In this document: piece after piece, positions 25,427 through 34,452 of the stretch
Numbering within the stretch: position 1 is the first letter of the stretch
Layout of the letters: every line of letters starts with the position of its first letter
Source: JBJGXI01 sp045635475
GTDB taxonomy: Bacteria > Bacillota > Bacilli > Bacillales > Amphibacillaceae
Assembly: GCF_045635475.1 (NCBI RefSeq)
Contig: NZ_JBJGXI010000007.1
Location: 62,001 to 126,000 of the forward strand
DNA length: 64,000 nucleotides
Direction: 5' to 3'
Notes under the pieces: generated by a model
The model's input: only the letters and a program-made list of their open reading frames with translations
What the model was told of the DNA's origin: nothing
The model's database searches: none
Made by a program: the position numbers and the translations under genes

Positions 25427-25795
25427 ATGCAACAGTATGAAAATATGATAACCCGTCAACGTAAATGGATGTTCTACCTTCTTGCATTTTTAGTACTTGG
25501 AGCGGGATTCACGCCGTATCCACGTATTTTCCTCGGTCTTCTCCTTGGATCGATTGTTAGCTTTTACAACTTATGGTTAATGCAAAGGAAAATTAACCAG
25601 TTTGGACAAGCAGTTGTAGAAGAACATTCTCCCCGGGGAATTGGTTCATTTTCGCGATTGGCGTCATCAGGATTAGCAGTATTAATCGCACTTCGGTTTG
25701 AGGATTATTTCCATCTTATTTCGGTAATTATTGGATTAATGACAGCATACCTCGTCATTATGATAGATTTTTCACTTTCTAGATCTAAAGATTAG
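25427..25795 (+). CDS. atpI: ATP synthase assembly protein AtpI
   Basis: A 122-residue membrane protein with four hydrophobic helices (YLLAFLVLGAGF, RIFLGLLLGSIVSFYNLWLM, a third around residue 85, and FHLISVIIGLMTAYLVIMI). AtpI assists assembly of the c-ring or Mg2+ supply of the complex. It is the first gene of the atp operon, directly followed by atpB. The start is ATG at 25427; an adjacent GTG at 25424 is equally possible, with only a weak ribosome site (GGGAGCTAAA). Confidence 0.88.
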   Translation: MQQYENMITRQRKWMFYLLAFLVLGAGFTPYPRIFLGLLLGSIVSFYNLWLMQRKINQFGQAVVEEHSPRGIGSFSRLASSGLAVLIALRFEDYFHLISVIIGLMTAYLVIMIDFSLSRSKD

Positions 25796-25821
25796 TGCAT
25801 GGAAGAGAGGTGAAGAGATTT

Positions 25822-26547
25822 ATGGAACACGGCAAGCCTACAATAGATAACGTTTTCGGAATATCGTGGCTCGACTTTAACTTGTCAAACGTAATTATGA
25901 TCGCGATTGCATCTTTAATTGTTTTCATCTTAGGTGTGGTAGCATCAAGACAGTTGCAAATGAAGCCAACAGGTATACAAAACTTTATGGAATGGGTCAT
26001 TGATTTTGTGAAAGGAATAATAGGGGATACGATGGACTGGAAGACAGGAAAAACGTTTCTACCACTGGGTTTAACTTTAATTACTTATATTTTTGTAAGT
26101 AATATGCTGGGTGTAGCGTTCATGGTTGTAGACACTGATCACAACCTATGGTGGAAATCACCAACATCCGATCCAGGTATCACGTTAACCTTGTCGACAC
26201 TAGTCATTCTGTTATCGCATTTCTATGCAATTAAGATTAGAGGTGCAAAGGAATACGGAAAAGATTATATTCGACCTTTACCTTTCTTATTTCCCATTAA
26301 GATCATTGAAGAATTCTCCAATACATTGACATTGGGTCTTCGTCTTTTCGGTAACATTTATGCAGGTGAAATTTTACTTGGATTATTGGCAGGATTGACA
26401 GCCTCGGGTATAGGAGGATTTCTTGGTGGAGCAATCCCGATGCTAGCTTGGCAAGGATTTAGTTTGTTTATTGGTACAATTCAAGCGTTTATCTTTACTA
26501 TGTTAACAATGGTTTATATTTCTCACAAAGTGAGTAGTGACCATTAA
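25822..26547 (+). CDS. atpB: ATP synthase subunit a
   Basis: A 241-residue Fo membrane subunit that forms the proton half-channels against the c-ring. The essential arginine lies in LGLRLFGNIYAGE, and LAWQGFSLFIGTIQAFIFTML forms the last conserved helix. The ATG at 25822 (MEHGKPTIDN) follows GAGAGGTGAAGAG; the longer frame to 25795 overlaps the atpI stop. Length is typical. It is cotranscribed with atpI and atpE. Confidence 0.96.
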   Translation: MEHGKPTIDNVFGISWLDFNLSNVIMIAIASLIVFILGVVASRQLQMKPTGIQNFMEWVIDFVKGIIGDTMDWKTGKTFLPLGLTLITYIFVSNMLGVAFMVVDTDHNLWWKSPTSDPGITLTLSTLVILLSHFYAIKIRGAKEYGKDYIRPLPFLFPIKIIEEFSNTLTLGLRLFGNIYAGEILLGLLAGLTASGIGGFLGGAIPMLAWQGFSLFIGTIQAFIFTMLTMVYISHKVSSDH

Positions 26548-26683
26548 ATATAAGTTCTATCAAATTTAGAAGTATTGATAGAATCGGTTTTGGGAGGTGG
26601 ACTCTTTCATTAGAAAGGGAAAATCACTGATTAAAACTGAAAAAATGAATTACTAATATATATTTTAAGAGGAGGATTTTCAA

Positions 26684-26896
26684 ATGGAATTAGGAGCATT
26701 AGCAGCAGCAATAGCAGTAGGTTTAGCAGCACTTGGTGCAGGTATTGGTAACGGTTTAATCGTAAGTCGTACAGTAGAAGGTATTGCTCGTCAGCCCGAA
26801 TTACGTAGCGCGCTTCAAACTACTATGTTTATTGGTGTAGGTCTAGTTGAGGCTATGCCGATTATCGCAGTAGTTATCGCCTTAATCGTAATGTAA
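26684..26896 (+). CDS. atpE: ATP synthase subunit c
   Basis: A 70-residue hairpin of two membrane helices joined by the polar loop ARQPEL. The proton-binding carboxylate is Glu56 in GVGLVEAMPII. Residues 9-30 have the glycine-rich GLAALGAGIGNG helix packing motif. The subunit assembles into the rotating c-ring. The ATG follows AAGAGGAGGATTTTCAA, the strongest ribosome site of the operon, fitting its high copy need. About 135 non-coding bases separate it from atpB, and a hairpin follows it. Confidence 0.97.
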   Translation: MELGALAAAIAVGLAALGAGIGNGLIVSRTVEGIARQPELRSALQTTMFIGVGLVEAMPIIAVVIALIVM

Positions 26897-26918
26897 CAGG
26901 TGAAATGAAAATTAAACA

Positions 26919-26955
26919 CAATGGCGAAGTTCAGGTAGTTGAACTTTCGCCATTG
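26919..26955 (+). other. Stem-loop between atpE and atpF
   Basis: CAATGGCGAAGTTCA (26919-26933) pairs with TGAACTTTCGCCATTG (26940-26955) with one bulge, in a 121-bp intercistronic gap. It is followed by CTTTATGC rather than a T-run. It is likely an mRNA-stabilising or partial termination structure that would raise the yield of atpE over the distal genes. Confidence 0.65.
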
Positions 26956-27027
26956 CTTTATGCTTATCGAATGTTTTGACCATAGTTGTCTATGGACTGT
27001 TACAGTTAGTGGAAAGGAGTGAATGTT

Positions 27028-27549
27028 GTGCTAACAAGCGGGTTAACCATTAACGCTGGTATTGGTGGAATCTTTATTGGTGATATGTTAACACAGCTGT
27101 TCTTCTTTATTTTATTACTTGTCCTGTTAAAAATATTTGCATGGGGACCATTAATGAATGTAATGAAGCAGCGTGAAGATCATATTGCTAATGAAATAGA
27201 TACGGCAGAAAAAAGTCGTCAAGATGCAGAACGTGCATCGAAAGAAGCAATAGAACAATTAAAGCAAACAAGATTAGAAGCACAGTCAATTATTGACGAA
27301 GCTAAAAAAACTGGTCAGAAACAAGAGCAAGATATTGTTGCGTTTGCTAAAAGAGAAGCTGAACGCATCAAAGAATCTGCTCGTGAAGAAATAGAAAACG
27401 AAAAAGAAAAAGCAGTGAGAGCCTTACAAGAGCAGGTTGCTACACTATCTGTACAAATTGCGAGTAAAGTGATTGAAAAAGAAATTGATGCTCAAGGTCA
27501 AGAGAAGCTAATCAGTGAATATCTCAAAGAGGTAGGAGATAAGCGATGA
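27028..27549 (+). CDS. atpF: ATP synthase subunit b
   Basis: A 173-residue stator subunit with one N-terminal membrane helix (MLTQLFFFILLLVLLKIFAW) and a long charged coiled coil (residues ~45-150) that reaches up to F1. The C-terminus holds the delta-binding region (KVIEKEIDAQGQEKLISEYL). I chose the GTG at 27028 because GGAAAGGAGTGAATGTT gives it good spacing; the GTG at 27019 lies inside that ribosome site. It overlaps atpH by 4 bp (ATGA). Confidence 0.95.
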   Translation: MLTSGLTINAGIGGIFIGDMLTQLFFFILLLVLLKIFAWGPLMNVMKQREDHIANEIDTAEKSRQDAERASKEAIEQLKQTRLEAQSIIDEAKKTGQKQEQDIVAFAKREAERIKESAREEIENEKEKAVRALQEQVATLSVQIASKVIEKEIDAQGQEKLISEYLKEVGDKR

Positions 27550-28091
27550 GTGAGGCAGTAGCTAAACGATATGCAGAAGCTCTTTTTCAAATCACACAGG
27601 AACAATCAAGTACTGACCAAGTAGAACAACAACTTCAGATTATTGCTGAAGTTTTCAATAGTAATCAAGAATTGATCCAATTCCTTAAGCATCCACGTGT
27701 GGATGAGGAGAAAAAGAAATTATTTCTAAAAGATACTTTCAAGGATTTCTCCGCGGTTGTTACCAATCTACTTCAGTTGTTGGTGGATCGACATCGTGAC
27801 GACCTTGTCCTAATGATTATAAAGCATTACCTACATTTAAGTAATGATGCAAAAGGAATTGCTGAGGCTACAGTATATTCAGTTCGAAGCCTTGAAAATG
27901 ATGAAAAACAACAATTATCAGCAGTTTTTGCTAAAAGGCTGAACAAAAATGCACTAAACATTGAAAATATCGTTGATTCCTCTTTATTAGGTGGCGTTAA
28001 AATAAAGATTGGAAACACAATTTATGATGGTTCCATAAAAGGAAAATTAGAGCGTTTTGAACGGAATATAGTATCTGCAAATAAAGGATGA
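27546..28091 (+). CDS. atpH: ATP synthase subunit delta
   Basis: A 181-residue stator protein linking subunit b to the top of F1. It has the family pattern AKRYAEALFQIT at the N-terminus and SLLGGVKIKIGNTIYDGSIKGKLERF at the C-terminus. It overlaps atpF by 4 bases, indicating translational coupling, and lies 15 bp before atpA. Confidence 0.95.
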   Translation: MSEAVAKRYAEALFQITQEQSSTDQVEQQLQIIAEVFNSNQELIQFLKHPRVDEEKKKLFLKDTFKDFSAVVTNLLQLLVDRHRDDLVLMIIKHYLHLSNDAKGIAEATVYSVRSLENDEKQQLSAVFAKRLNKNALNIENIVDSSLLGGVKIKIGNTIYDGSIKGKLERFERNIVSANKG

Positions 28092-28106
28092 TAGGGGTGA
28101 ATTGGC

Positions 28107-29615
28107 ATGAGCATTAAAGCTGAAGAAATCAGTGCGCTAATAAAGCAGCAAATTGAAAATTATCAATCAGATATAGAAGTTAGCGATATCGGTACAGTTA
28201 TTGAGATCGGTGACGGAATTGCACGTGCCCATGGACTAGATAACGTTATGTCAGGGGAACTTGTTGAGTTTTCTAACGGCGTTATGGGTATGGCGCAAAA
28301 CTTAGAAGAAAGTAATGTTGGTATCGTTATTCTTGGACCTTACACTGAAATTCGTGAAGGTGACGAGGTTCGTCGTACCGGACGTATCATGGAAGTACCT
28401 GTAGGAGAAGCATTGTTAGGTCGTGTTGTGAACCCACTTGGTCAGCCAATCGATGGAAAAGGACCAATCGAAACATCAAAAACACGCCCAATCGAATCTC
28501 CGGCGCCAGGTGTTATGGATCGTAAATCAGTTCATGAACCACTTCAAACAGGAATTAAAGCGATTGACGCACTTGTTCCAATCGGTCGTGGTCAACGTGA
28601 GTTAATTATCGGTGACCGTCAAACAGGTAAAACATCTGTTGCCATCGATACAATTTTAAACCAAAAAGATGAAAACATGATCTGTATCTATGTTGCCATC
28701 GGTCAAAAGGATTCAACTGTAAGTGGAACAGTAGAAACACTTCGTCGTTATGGTGCACTAGACTATACGATCGTCGTATCTGCTGGTGCTTCTGAACCAG
28801 CACCACTTCAATACTTAGCTCCATATGCAGGGGTTTCTATGGGTGAAGAATTCATGTACAATGGCCAACACGTTCTCGTTGTATATGATGATCTATCAAA
28901 ACAAGCCAATGCTTACCGTGAGTTATCACTACTTTTACGCCGCCCGCCGGGTCGTGAAGCATTCCCAGGGGATGTATTCTACTTACACTCCCGTCTACTA
29001 GAACGTGCTGCGAAGTTAAGTGATGCAAAAGGTGCAGGTTCATTAACAGCACTTCCGTTCGTTGAAACACAAGCAGGCGACATCTCAGCTTATATTCCAA
29101 CGAACGTAATCTCAATTACAGACGGACAAATCTTCTTGCAGTCTGATCTATTCTTCTCTGGTGTACGACCAGCGATTAACGCAGGTCTTTCTGTTTCCCG
29201 TGTTGGTGGGTCCGCGCAAATTAAAGCGATGAAAAAGGTAGCAGGTACGCTTCGTCTAGATCTTGCATCTTACCGTGAGTTAGAATCATTTGCACAGTTC
29301 GGTTCTGATTTAGATAAAGCAACACAAGCAAAATTAAATCGTGGTGCTCGTACGGTTGAAGTACTAAAACAAGGTTTACACAAGCCACTACGTGTTGAAT
29401 ATCAAGTATTAATCATTTTTGCACTAACAAAAGGACATTTAGATGAGATTCCTGTTAATGATATTACTCGTTTCGAATCTGAATTCAATGCTTGGTTAGA
29501 TAAGAACAGAGCAGAGCTATTAAGCTCTATTCGTGAAACTGGTAATTTACCAGAAGCTGCTGATCTAAATAGTGCGGTTGAAGAATTTAAAGCAACATTT
29601 GTTGTTTCTGAATAA
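28107..29615 (+). CDS. atpA: ATP synthase subunit alpha
   Basis: A 502-residue F1 subunit with the non-catalytic nucleotide sites. It has the Walker A motif GDRQTGKTS (Lys175), YVAIGQKDSTV, the DDLSKQA segment and the signature PAINAGLSVSRVGG. The ATG at 28107 follows ATAGGGGTGAATTGGC. Length is typical. Confidence 0.98.
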   Translation: MSIKAEEISALIKQQIENYQSDIEVSDIGTVIEIGDGIARAHGLDNVMSGELVEFSNGVMGMAQNLEESNVGIVILGPYTEIREGDEVRRTGRIMEVPVGEALLGRVVNPLGQPIDGKGPIETSKTRPIESPAPGVMDRKSVHEPLQTGIKAIDALVPIGRGQRELIIGDRQTGKTSVAIDTILNQKDENMICIYVAIGQKDSTVSGTVETLRRYGALDYTIVVSAGASEPAPLQYLAPYAGVSMGEEFMYNGQHVLVVYDDLSKQANAYRELSLLLRRPPGREAFPGDVFYLHSRLLERAAKLSDAKGAGSLTALPFVETQAGDISAYIPTNVISITDGQIFLQSDLFFSGVRPAINAGLSVSRVGGSAQIKAMKKVAGTLRLDLASYRELESFAQFGSDLDKATQAKLNRGARTVEVLKQGLHKPLRVEYQVLIIFALTKGHLDEIPVNDITRFESEFNAWLDKNRAELLSSIRETGNLPEAADLNSAVEEFKATFVVSE

Positions 29616-29655
29616 TTATAGCTTCGTTAACCTTTGAAGGAAGGGGGCTGAACAA

Positions 29656-30519
29656 GTGGCATCACTTAGAGATATTAAAACGCGGATTAATTCGACTGTA
29701 AAAACGAAACAAATTACAAAAGCAATGTATATGGTATCTGCATCTAAGCTAAACCGTGCGGAAGCTAATGCAAAGGCATTTGTACCGTATAGCAAAAAGA
29801 TTCAAGAAGTCGTAGAAAGCATCGCTAACAGTGGTGAAGTTGTTGATCATCCGATGCTAACGGCACGTGAAGTGAAGAAAACGGCATATTTTGTTATCAC
29901 TTCTGACCGTGGACTAGCGGGTGGTTACAATAGCAGCATTCTACGTCAAGTGTATCGCACAGTTAAAGAACGTCACCAAAGCACAGATGAATATACGATT
30001 ATCGTAATCGGACGTGTCGGACGTGATTTTTTCAAAAAGCGCGGTATGCCAATCGCGAAAGAGGTTCTCGGTGTTGCTGACCAACCGAATTTTAATGATG
30101 TCAGTGACTTGACCTCTGAAACGATTCAAATGTATCTTGATGAAGAGATTGATGAATTGAACGTCTATTACAACCACTATGAAAGTGCAATTTCACAGGT
30201 GGTTACTTCAACAAAGTTGTTACCACTAACAAATATTGCAACTGGTGACAGTAAAGCTCAAAGTACGTATGAATATGAACCAAATCAAGAAGAAATTTTA
30301 AACGTACTGTTGCCACAATACGCGGAAAGCCTTATCTATGGTGCGTTATTAGATGGTAAAGCCAGTGAACACGCATCTCGTATGACTGCAATGCGTAGTG
30401 CAACCGATAACGCTGATGACATTATTGGCGATCTGTCACTACAGTATAACCGTGCACGTCAAGCAGCCATAACACAAGAGATTACCGAAATTGTCGGCGG
30501 TGCAGCCGCTTTAGAATAG
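29656..30519 (+). CDS. atpG: ATP synthase subunit gamma
   Basis: A 287-residue central rotor shaft. The N-terminal helix is MASLRDIKTRINSTVKTKQI with MYMVSASKL; the SDRGLAGGYNSS segment and C-terminal ITEIVGGAAAL are family signatures. GTG start after GGAAGGGGGCTGAACAA. It lies between atpA and atpD in the canonical order. Confidence 0.97.
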   Translation: MASLRDIKTRINSTVKTKQITKAMYMVSASKLNRAEANAKAFVPYSKKIQEVVESIANSGEVVDHPMLTAREVKKTAYFVITSDRGLAGGYNSSILRQVYRTVKERHQSTDEYTIIVIGRVGRDFFKKRGMPIAKEVLGVADQPNFNDVSDLTSETIQMYLDEEIDELNVYYNHYESAISQVVTSTKLLPLTNIATGDSKAQSTYEYEPNQEEILNVLLPQYAESLIYGALLDGKASEHASRMTAMRSATDNADDIIGDLSLQYNRARQAAITQEITEIVGGAAALE

Positions 30520-30586
30520 GTACACAAAGAAATAATAGAGAGATTTGATCAACTGTTATTTCTAAAGTAAGTTAGGAGGGAAAGCG

Positions 30587-31981
30587 ATGAGCAAAGGACG
30601 CGTTACACAAATCATGGGACCAGTCGTTGACGTTAAGTTCGATAACGGCAACCTCCCAGAAATCTATAACGCAATAAACGTTCAGTTAGCTGAAGGTGCT
30701 GAACTAGTTTTAGAAGTAGCTTCACATCTTGGTGATGATAGTGTACGTACGATTGCGATGTCATCAACAGAAGGTGTACAACGTGGCGCTGAAGTAGTAG
30801 ATACTGGAGCTCCAATTAGCGTGCCAGTTGGTGAAGAAACGTTAGGTCGTGTATTTAACGTACTAGGTGAGAAAATTGACTTGGATGAGCCATTGGCAGC
30901 AGATCAACGCCGTGACCCAATTCACCGTCAATCACCTGATTTCGAAAATTTAGCAACAGAAACTGAAATTCTAGAAACAGGTATAAAAGTTGTAGACTTA
31001 CTTGCTCCATATATTAAGGGTGGTAAGATCGGACTATTCGGTGGTGCCGGTGTAGGTAAAACCGTATTAATCCAAGAACTAATCAACAACATCGCACAAG
31101 AGCATGGTGGTATTTCCGTGTTCGCAGGTGTTGGTGAGCGTACTCGTGAAGGTAACGACCTTTACTACGAAATGAAAGACTCTGGTGTTATAGCGAAAAC
31201 TGCGATGGTATTCGGTCAGATGAATGAACCACCAGGTGCACGTATGCGTGTAGCATTAACTGGTCTTACAATGGCGGAATATTTCCGTGATGAGCAAGCT
31301 CAAGACGTGCTATTGTTTATCGATAACATCTTCCGTTTCACACAAGCAGGTTCAGAGGTATCAGCCCTTCTAGGTCGTATGCCATCTGCCGTTGGTTACC
31401 AGCCAACTCTTGCTACTGAGATGGGTCAACTGCAAGAACGTATCACATCAACCAAAAAAGGTTCTGTAACTTCAATCCAAGCAATCTACGTGCCTGCCGA
31501 TGACTATACGGATCCGGCGCCAGCGACAACATTCGCGCACTTAGATGCAACAACAAACTTAGATCGTAAACTTTCTGAACAAGGTATCTACCCTGCGGTG
31601 GATCCATTAGCTTCAACTTCTCGTGCATTAGACCCTGAAGTTGTTGGTGAAGATCATTACAACACAGCGCGTGAAGTACAACGTACATTACAGCGTTATA
31701 AAGAATTACAAGATATCATTGCAATTCTTGGTATGGACGAGCTTACAGACGAAGATAAATTAACTGTATCACGTGCACGTCGTATCCAATTCTTCTTGTC
31801 ACAGAATTTCCACGTTGCTGAACAGTTTACTGGACAACAAGGTTCATACGTACCTGTAAACGAAACAGTAAAAGGCTTCCAGGAAATCCTAGCAGGAAAA
31901 TACGACGACCTACCAGAAGACGCATTCCGCCTAGTAGGCCGCATCGAAGAAGTAGTCGAAAAAGCAAAAGAACTGGCTTAG
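30587..31981 (+). CDS. atpD: ATP synthase subunit beta
   Basis: A 464-residue catalytic F1 subunit. It has Walker A GGAGVGKTVL (Lys158), the catalytic glutamate region GVGERTREGNDLY, LLFIDNIFRFTQAG (Walker B) and ALLGRMPSAVGYQPTL. The ATG follows TTAGGAGGGAAAGCG. The gene ends 575 bp before atpC, far more than the few dozen bases normal in this operon, because of the repeat block that follows. Confidence 0.98.
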   Translation: MSKGRVTQIMGPVVDVKFDNGNLPEIYNAINVQLAEGAELVLEVASHLGDDSVRTIAMSSTEGVQRGAEVVDTGAPISVPVGEETLGRVFNVLGEKIDLDEPLAADQRRDPIHRQSPDFENLATETEILETGIKVVDLLAPYIKGGKIGLFGGAGVGKTVLIQELINNIAQEHGGISVFAGVGERTREGNDLYYEMKDSGVIAKTAMVFGQMNEPPGARMRVALTGLTMAEYFRDEQAQDVLLFIDNIFRFTQAGSEVSALLGRMPSAVGYQPTLATEMGQLQERITSTKKGSVTSIQAIYVPADDYTDPAPATTFAHLDATTNLDRKLSEQGIYPAVDPLASTSRALDPEVVGEDHYNTAREVQRTLQRYKELQDIIAILGMDELTDEDKLTVSRARRIQFFLSQNFHVAEQFTGQQGSYVPVNETVKGFQEILAGKYDDLPEDAFRLVGRIEEVVEKAKELA

Positions 31982-32093
31982 TAATAGAAAGTGGAAGAGC
32001 CTTGATCAGCTCCGACACGCATAAGCAGAGCGCCGGAAAGGCCTGATCTTTGGCCTTGCAGGAGAACTGCTATGACGCGAGGAGCTAGGCTCT

Positions 32094-32461
32094 GGAACTA
32101 GACTAAGGAAGTGTAGCCGACCGGTTAGGGGCGACGGGATAAGTAAGGATTCGCAGTGTGTCGAGGTCTTGGACACACGGAGGAGCATTGCTTATCACGC
32201 GAGCCCCCTGGGAGTCGGAACTAGACTAAGGAAGTGTAGACGACCGGTTAGGGGCGACGGGATAAGTAAGGATTCGCAGTGTGTCGAGGTCTTGGACACA
32301 CGGAGGAGCATTGCTTATCACGCGAGCCCCTGGGAGTCGGAACTAGACTAAGGAAGTGGAGACGACCGGTAAGGGGCGACGGGATAAGCAAGGATCCGCA
32401 GAGTGTCGAGGTCTTGGACACACGGAGGAGCATTGCTTATCACGCGAGCCCCCTGGGAGTC
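32094..32461. repeat. Three tandem 123-bp structured repeats inside the atp operon
   Basis: Units at 32094-32216, 32217-32338 and 32339-32461 begin GGAACTAGACTAAGGAAGTG and are more than 90% identical by eye. Each contains nested inverted words: AGGGGC with GAGCCCC, GATAAGTAA/GATAAGCAA with TTGCTTATC, and GTGTGTC (GAGTGTC in unit 3) with GGACACAC. Each can therefore fold into one long hairpin. A truncated start of a fourth unit follows (TAACTAGACTGCAG), and a diverged related sequence precedes (31990-32093). No credible gene is present; the frames across it are shadows. Confidence 0.92.
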
Positions 32462-32499
32462 GTAACTAGACTGCAGTAAATGAAAGCAAGTGTATCGGG

Positions 32500-32530
32500 A
32501 TGGGACACAGTGCCTGTCCCCGTGTCCCAG
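32500..32530. repeat. Small palindrome before atpC
   Basis: TGGGACAC (32500-32507) is inverted at GTGTCCCA (32522-32529) around GCCTGTCCCC, another small palindromic repeat between the 123-bp units and the atpC ribosome site. Confidence 0.6.
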
Positions 32531-32556
32531 TAATTCCAGCCCAAGGAGGGGTTACA

Positions 32557-32958
32557 TTGAAAACTCTTATAGTGAGTGTTGTCACTCCTGATGGCCCTGT
32601 TATGGAAGATACATTTGAAATGGTTAGTTGTAAGGCTGAAAATGGAGAATTAGGGGTCCTTCCTGGACACATTCCACTCGTTGCTCCTTTAACTATTAGT
32701 GTTGTCCGTCTGAAAGCAAGCGATCGTACAGACAGAATTGCTGTAAGTGGAGGATTTTTAGAGGTTCGTCCTGATAAAGTCACCATTCTTGCGCAATCTG
32801 CTGAATTGCCATCAGATATTGACGTGGAGCGTGCACGCAAAGCTAAAGAACGTGCAGAGAGACGCCTGCAAACTAAACAAGATGATATTGATTTCAGAAG
32901 GGCTGAGTTATCGTTAAGACGTGCGCTTAATCGCCTAGACATAGCTCAAAACAGGTAA
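32557..32958 (+). CDS. atpC: ATP synthase subunit epsilon
   Basis: A 133-residue F1 subunit that couples the rotor to the c-ring and can inhibit hydrolysis. The N-terminal beta-sandwich contains NGELGVLPGHIPLVAPL; the C-terminal helical hairpin is the charged region from residue ~88. TTG at 32557 is the start because AAGGAGGGG lies 6 bp upstream; the longer frame from 32500 runs through a palindrome. It ends the atp operon with a strong terminator. Confidence 0.96.
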   Translation: MKTLIVSVVTPDGPVMEDTFEMVSCKAENGELGVLPGHIPLVAPLTISVVRLKASDRTDRIAVSGGFLEVRPDKVTILAQSAELPSDIDVERARKAKERAERRLQTKQDDIDFRRAELSLRRALNRLDIAQNR

Positions 32959-32968
32959 ATGATAACCG

Positions 32969-33012
32969 AAAAGACTTTAATTACCAGGAATCTGGTGTTA
33001 AAGTCTTTTTTT
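32969..33012 (+). terminator. Terminator of the atp operon
   Basis: A long stem (32969-32987 with 32992-33009) with a GAAT loop, followed by TTTTTTTTG. Confidence 0.9.
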
Positions 33013-33373
33013 TGTGTAACTAATAGTGCTTTTAATACGTCTAACCAGTAGATCCATGAAAAGAATTTTGTTGTGTTATTGAATATAAATATTGTCGATA
33101 TTTCCCGGGTAATATCGAATAATGGTAAATTCATAATTATCGATACACCATACAAAAAGTACGGTAGCCAGATAAATGTATGCATGCCATAAAGACATAA
33201 ACTAAATGTATATATTACGAATATATATCAATTTAATTGCATTAACTGTAATAAGGAATAAATTTAGTGATGAAAGAATATATAATTTATTTTGCATTTT
33301 AATTGGTAGTTGACAATGAGCACGAATCATGGCATCTTTTTAAAGTAGTATTTGAAAAAAGAGGTGGAAAAAG
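33013..33373. other. Gene-free gap between atpC and ywzB
   Basis: About 360 bp of AT-rich DNA. No supported frame and no convincing promoter was seen apart from TTGACA-like words near 33310 (TAGTTGACAATGAG). Confidence 0.4.
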
Positions 33374-33607
33374 TTGCTGCAAACGTTAGGTCAACAAGCG
33401 CTCGTAGGTATACTATCACATATCATTTTTATCGTGATTACGTGGCAAGTACTGCAAGCGATTAACATCGATCCAATTATTCGCAAAGGGAAAATTTTCG
33501 AAGCTAGAGTACTCTTAATTTTGTTAACTATTGTAATTGGAACAACAGTGAGTAACTTCTTCTTAGACATTCTGCAATGGTCTGGACAATTAAATCTTTT
33601 ATTCTAG
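33374..33607 (+). CDS. ywzB: DUF1146 membrane protein YwzB
   Basis: A 77-residue protein with two membrane helices (ALVGILSHIIFIVITWQVLQ and VLLILLTIVIGTTVSNFFLDIL). DUF1146/YwzB proteins are found just downstream of atpC in many Bacillaceae; their function is unknown. TTG start after AAAAGAGGTGGAAAAAG. Confidence 0.85.
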   Translation: MLQTLGQQALVGILSHIIFIVITWQVLQAINIDPIIRKGKIFEARVLLILLTIVIGTTVSNFFLDILQWSGQLNLLF

Positions 33608-33661
33608 TATTCCCATCAAAACAAAATAGTATATTACTAGTATGATAACATCATTTTCTGA

Positions 33662-33695
33662 CCATACTTGTATCAACATAAGTTTACAAGTATGG
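33662..33695. other. Perfect 11-bp inverted repeat before ywmB
   Basis: CCATACTTGTA (33662-33672) and TACAAGTATGG (33685-33695) end right before the AAAGGAAGATT ribosome site. It could be an operator or a hairpin affecting translation. Confidence 0.5.
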
Positions 33696-33710
33696 AAAGG
33701 AAGATTAATT

Positions 33711-34418
33711 ATGCGTAACAGGTTCATTCTCTTATTAATCATAGCTCTTCTGATACCACTCAATTATATACAAGCTTCTTCATTACCACTTTCAGAAGTG
33801 GACGATATCCACAAAATTATAGAGGAAGAAAATTTATCTCTACAAGAGTGGGAACTTCTAATCAAGGAACAGGTAGGCTCTGAACAATTTTCAGAGGTGA
33901 AAAAGAATATAGAAGTTATGTTTGAAAAGCCGTTAAAAAAGGTAAAAGAAACAGACATGATGATCAAATTACAAGCTTCTATTTATGCAAACGATGTAAC
34001 TGAAAGCATCACAATTATTATCCCAAAACAGGATAAGCAGCAATTTAACATAATGTATACGATAGTCGGCACAAAATGGAATGAACAGATCGAAGACACC
34101 TATAACCAAAAAATAAATAGTTTACTACAACGTGTATTTACAGAGAATTTGACAAAATTCTCTTGTTTTACATCCCAGCCTGATGGTATGATGAATAGTG
34201 GCTATTTGTTTAAAAAACTAGTAGATGAATTGAATATAAATACACTATCAAATATAAAAGAAAATGATTTTTCGGTCCTATCTGGTTATACACCGCGTTG
34301 GAACTCTGTCATTCCCATTTCGGATGAACCAATGAACGTTCAAATCGCCAGTCGTAAAGGATTGGGCGGTAAAACAACCATTACAATAGGAACACCTATC
34401 ATTACTAATGAATATTAA
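33711..34418 (+). CDS. ywmB: YwmB family exported protein
   Basis: A 235-residue protein with a signal peptide (MRNRFILLLIIALLIPLNYI). The mature part has no enzyme motif I recognise. The YwmB fold is known to resemble TATA-box-binding protein, but the protein is exported and its role is unknown. Identification rests on position between ywzB and murAA and on general features. The ATG at 33711 follows GGAAAGGAAGATTAATT; the frame begins further upstream but has no ribosome site. Confidence 0.78.
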   Translation: MRNRFILLLIIALLIPLNYIQASSLPLSEVDDIHKIIEEENLSLQEWELLIKEQVGSEQFSEVKKNIEVMFEKPLKKVKETDMMIKLQASIYANDVTESITIIIPKQDKQQFNIMYTIVGTKWNEQIEDTYNQKINSLLQRVFTENLTKFSCFTSQPDGMMNSGYLFKKLVDELNINTLSNIKENDFSVLSGYTPRWNSVIPISDEPMNVQIASRKGLGGKTTITIGTPIITNEY

Positions 34419-34452
34419 TAATAGTGAAATTGGACGCAGAGGAGAATGAACC

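Noticed and set aside
32169..32479. Short frames across the 123-bp atp repeats
   Set aside because: They are repeat-derived on both strands and end at unit boundaries.
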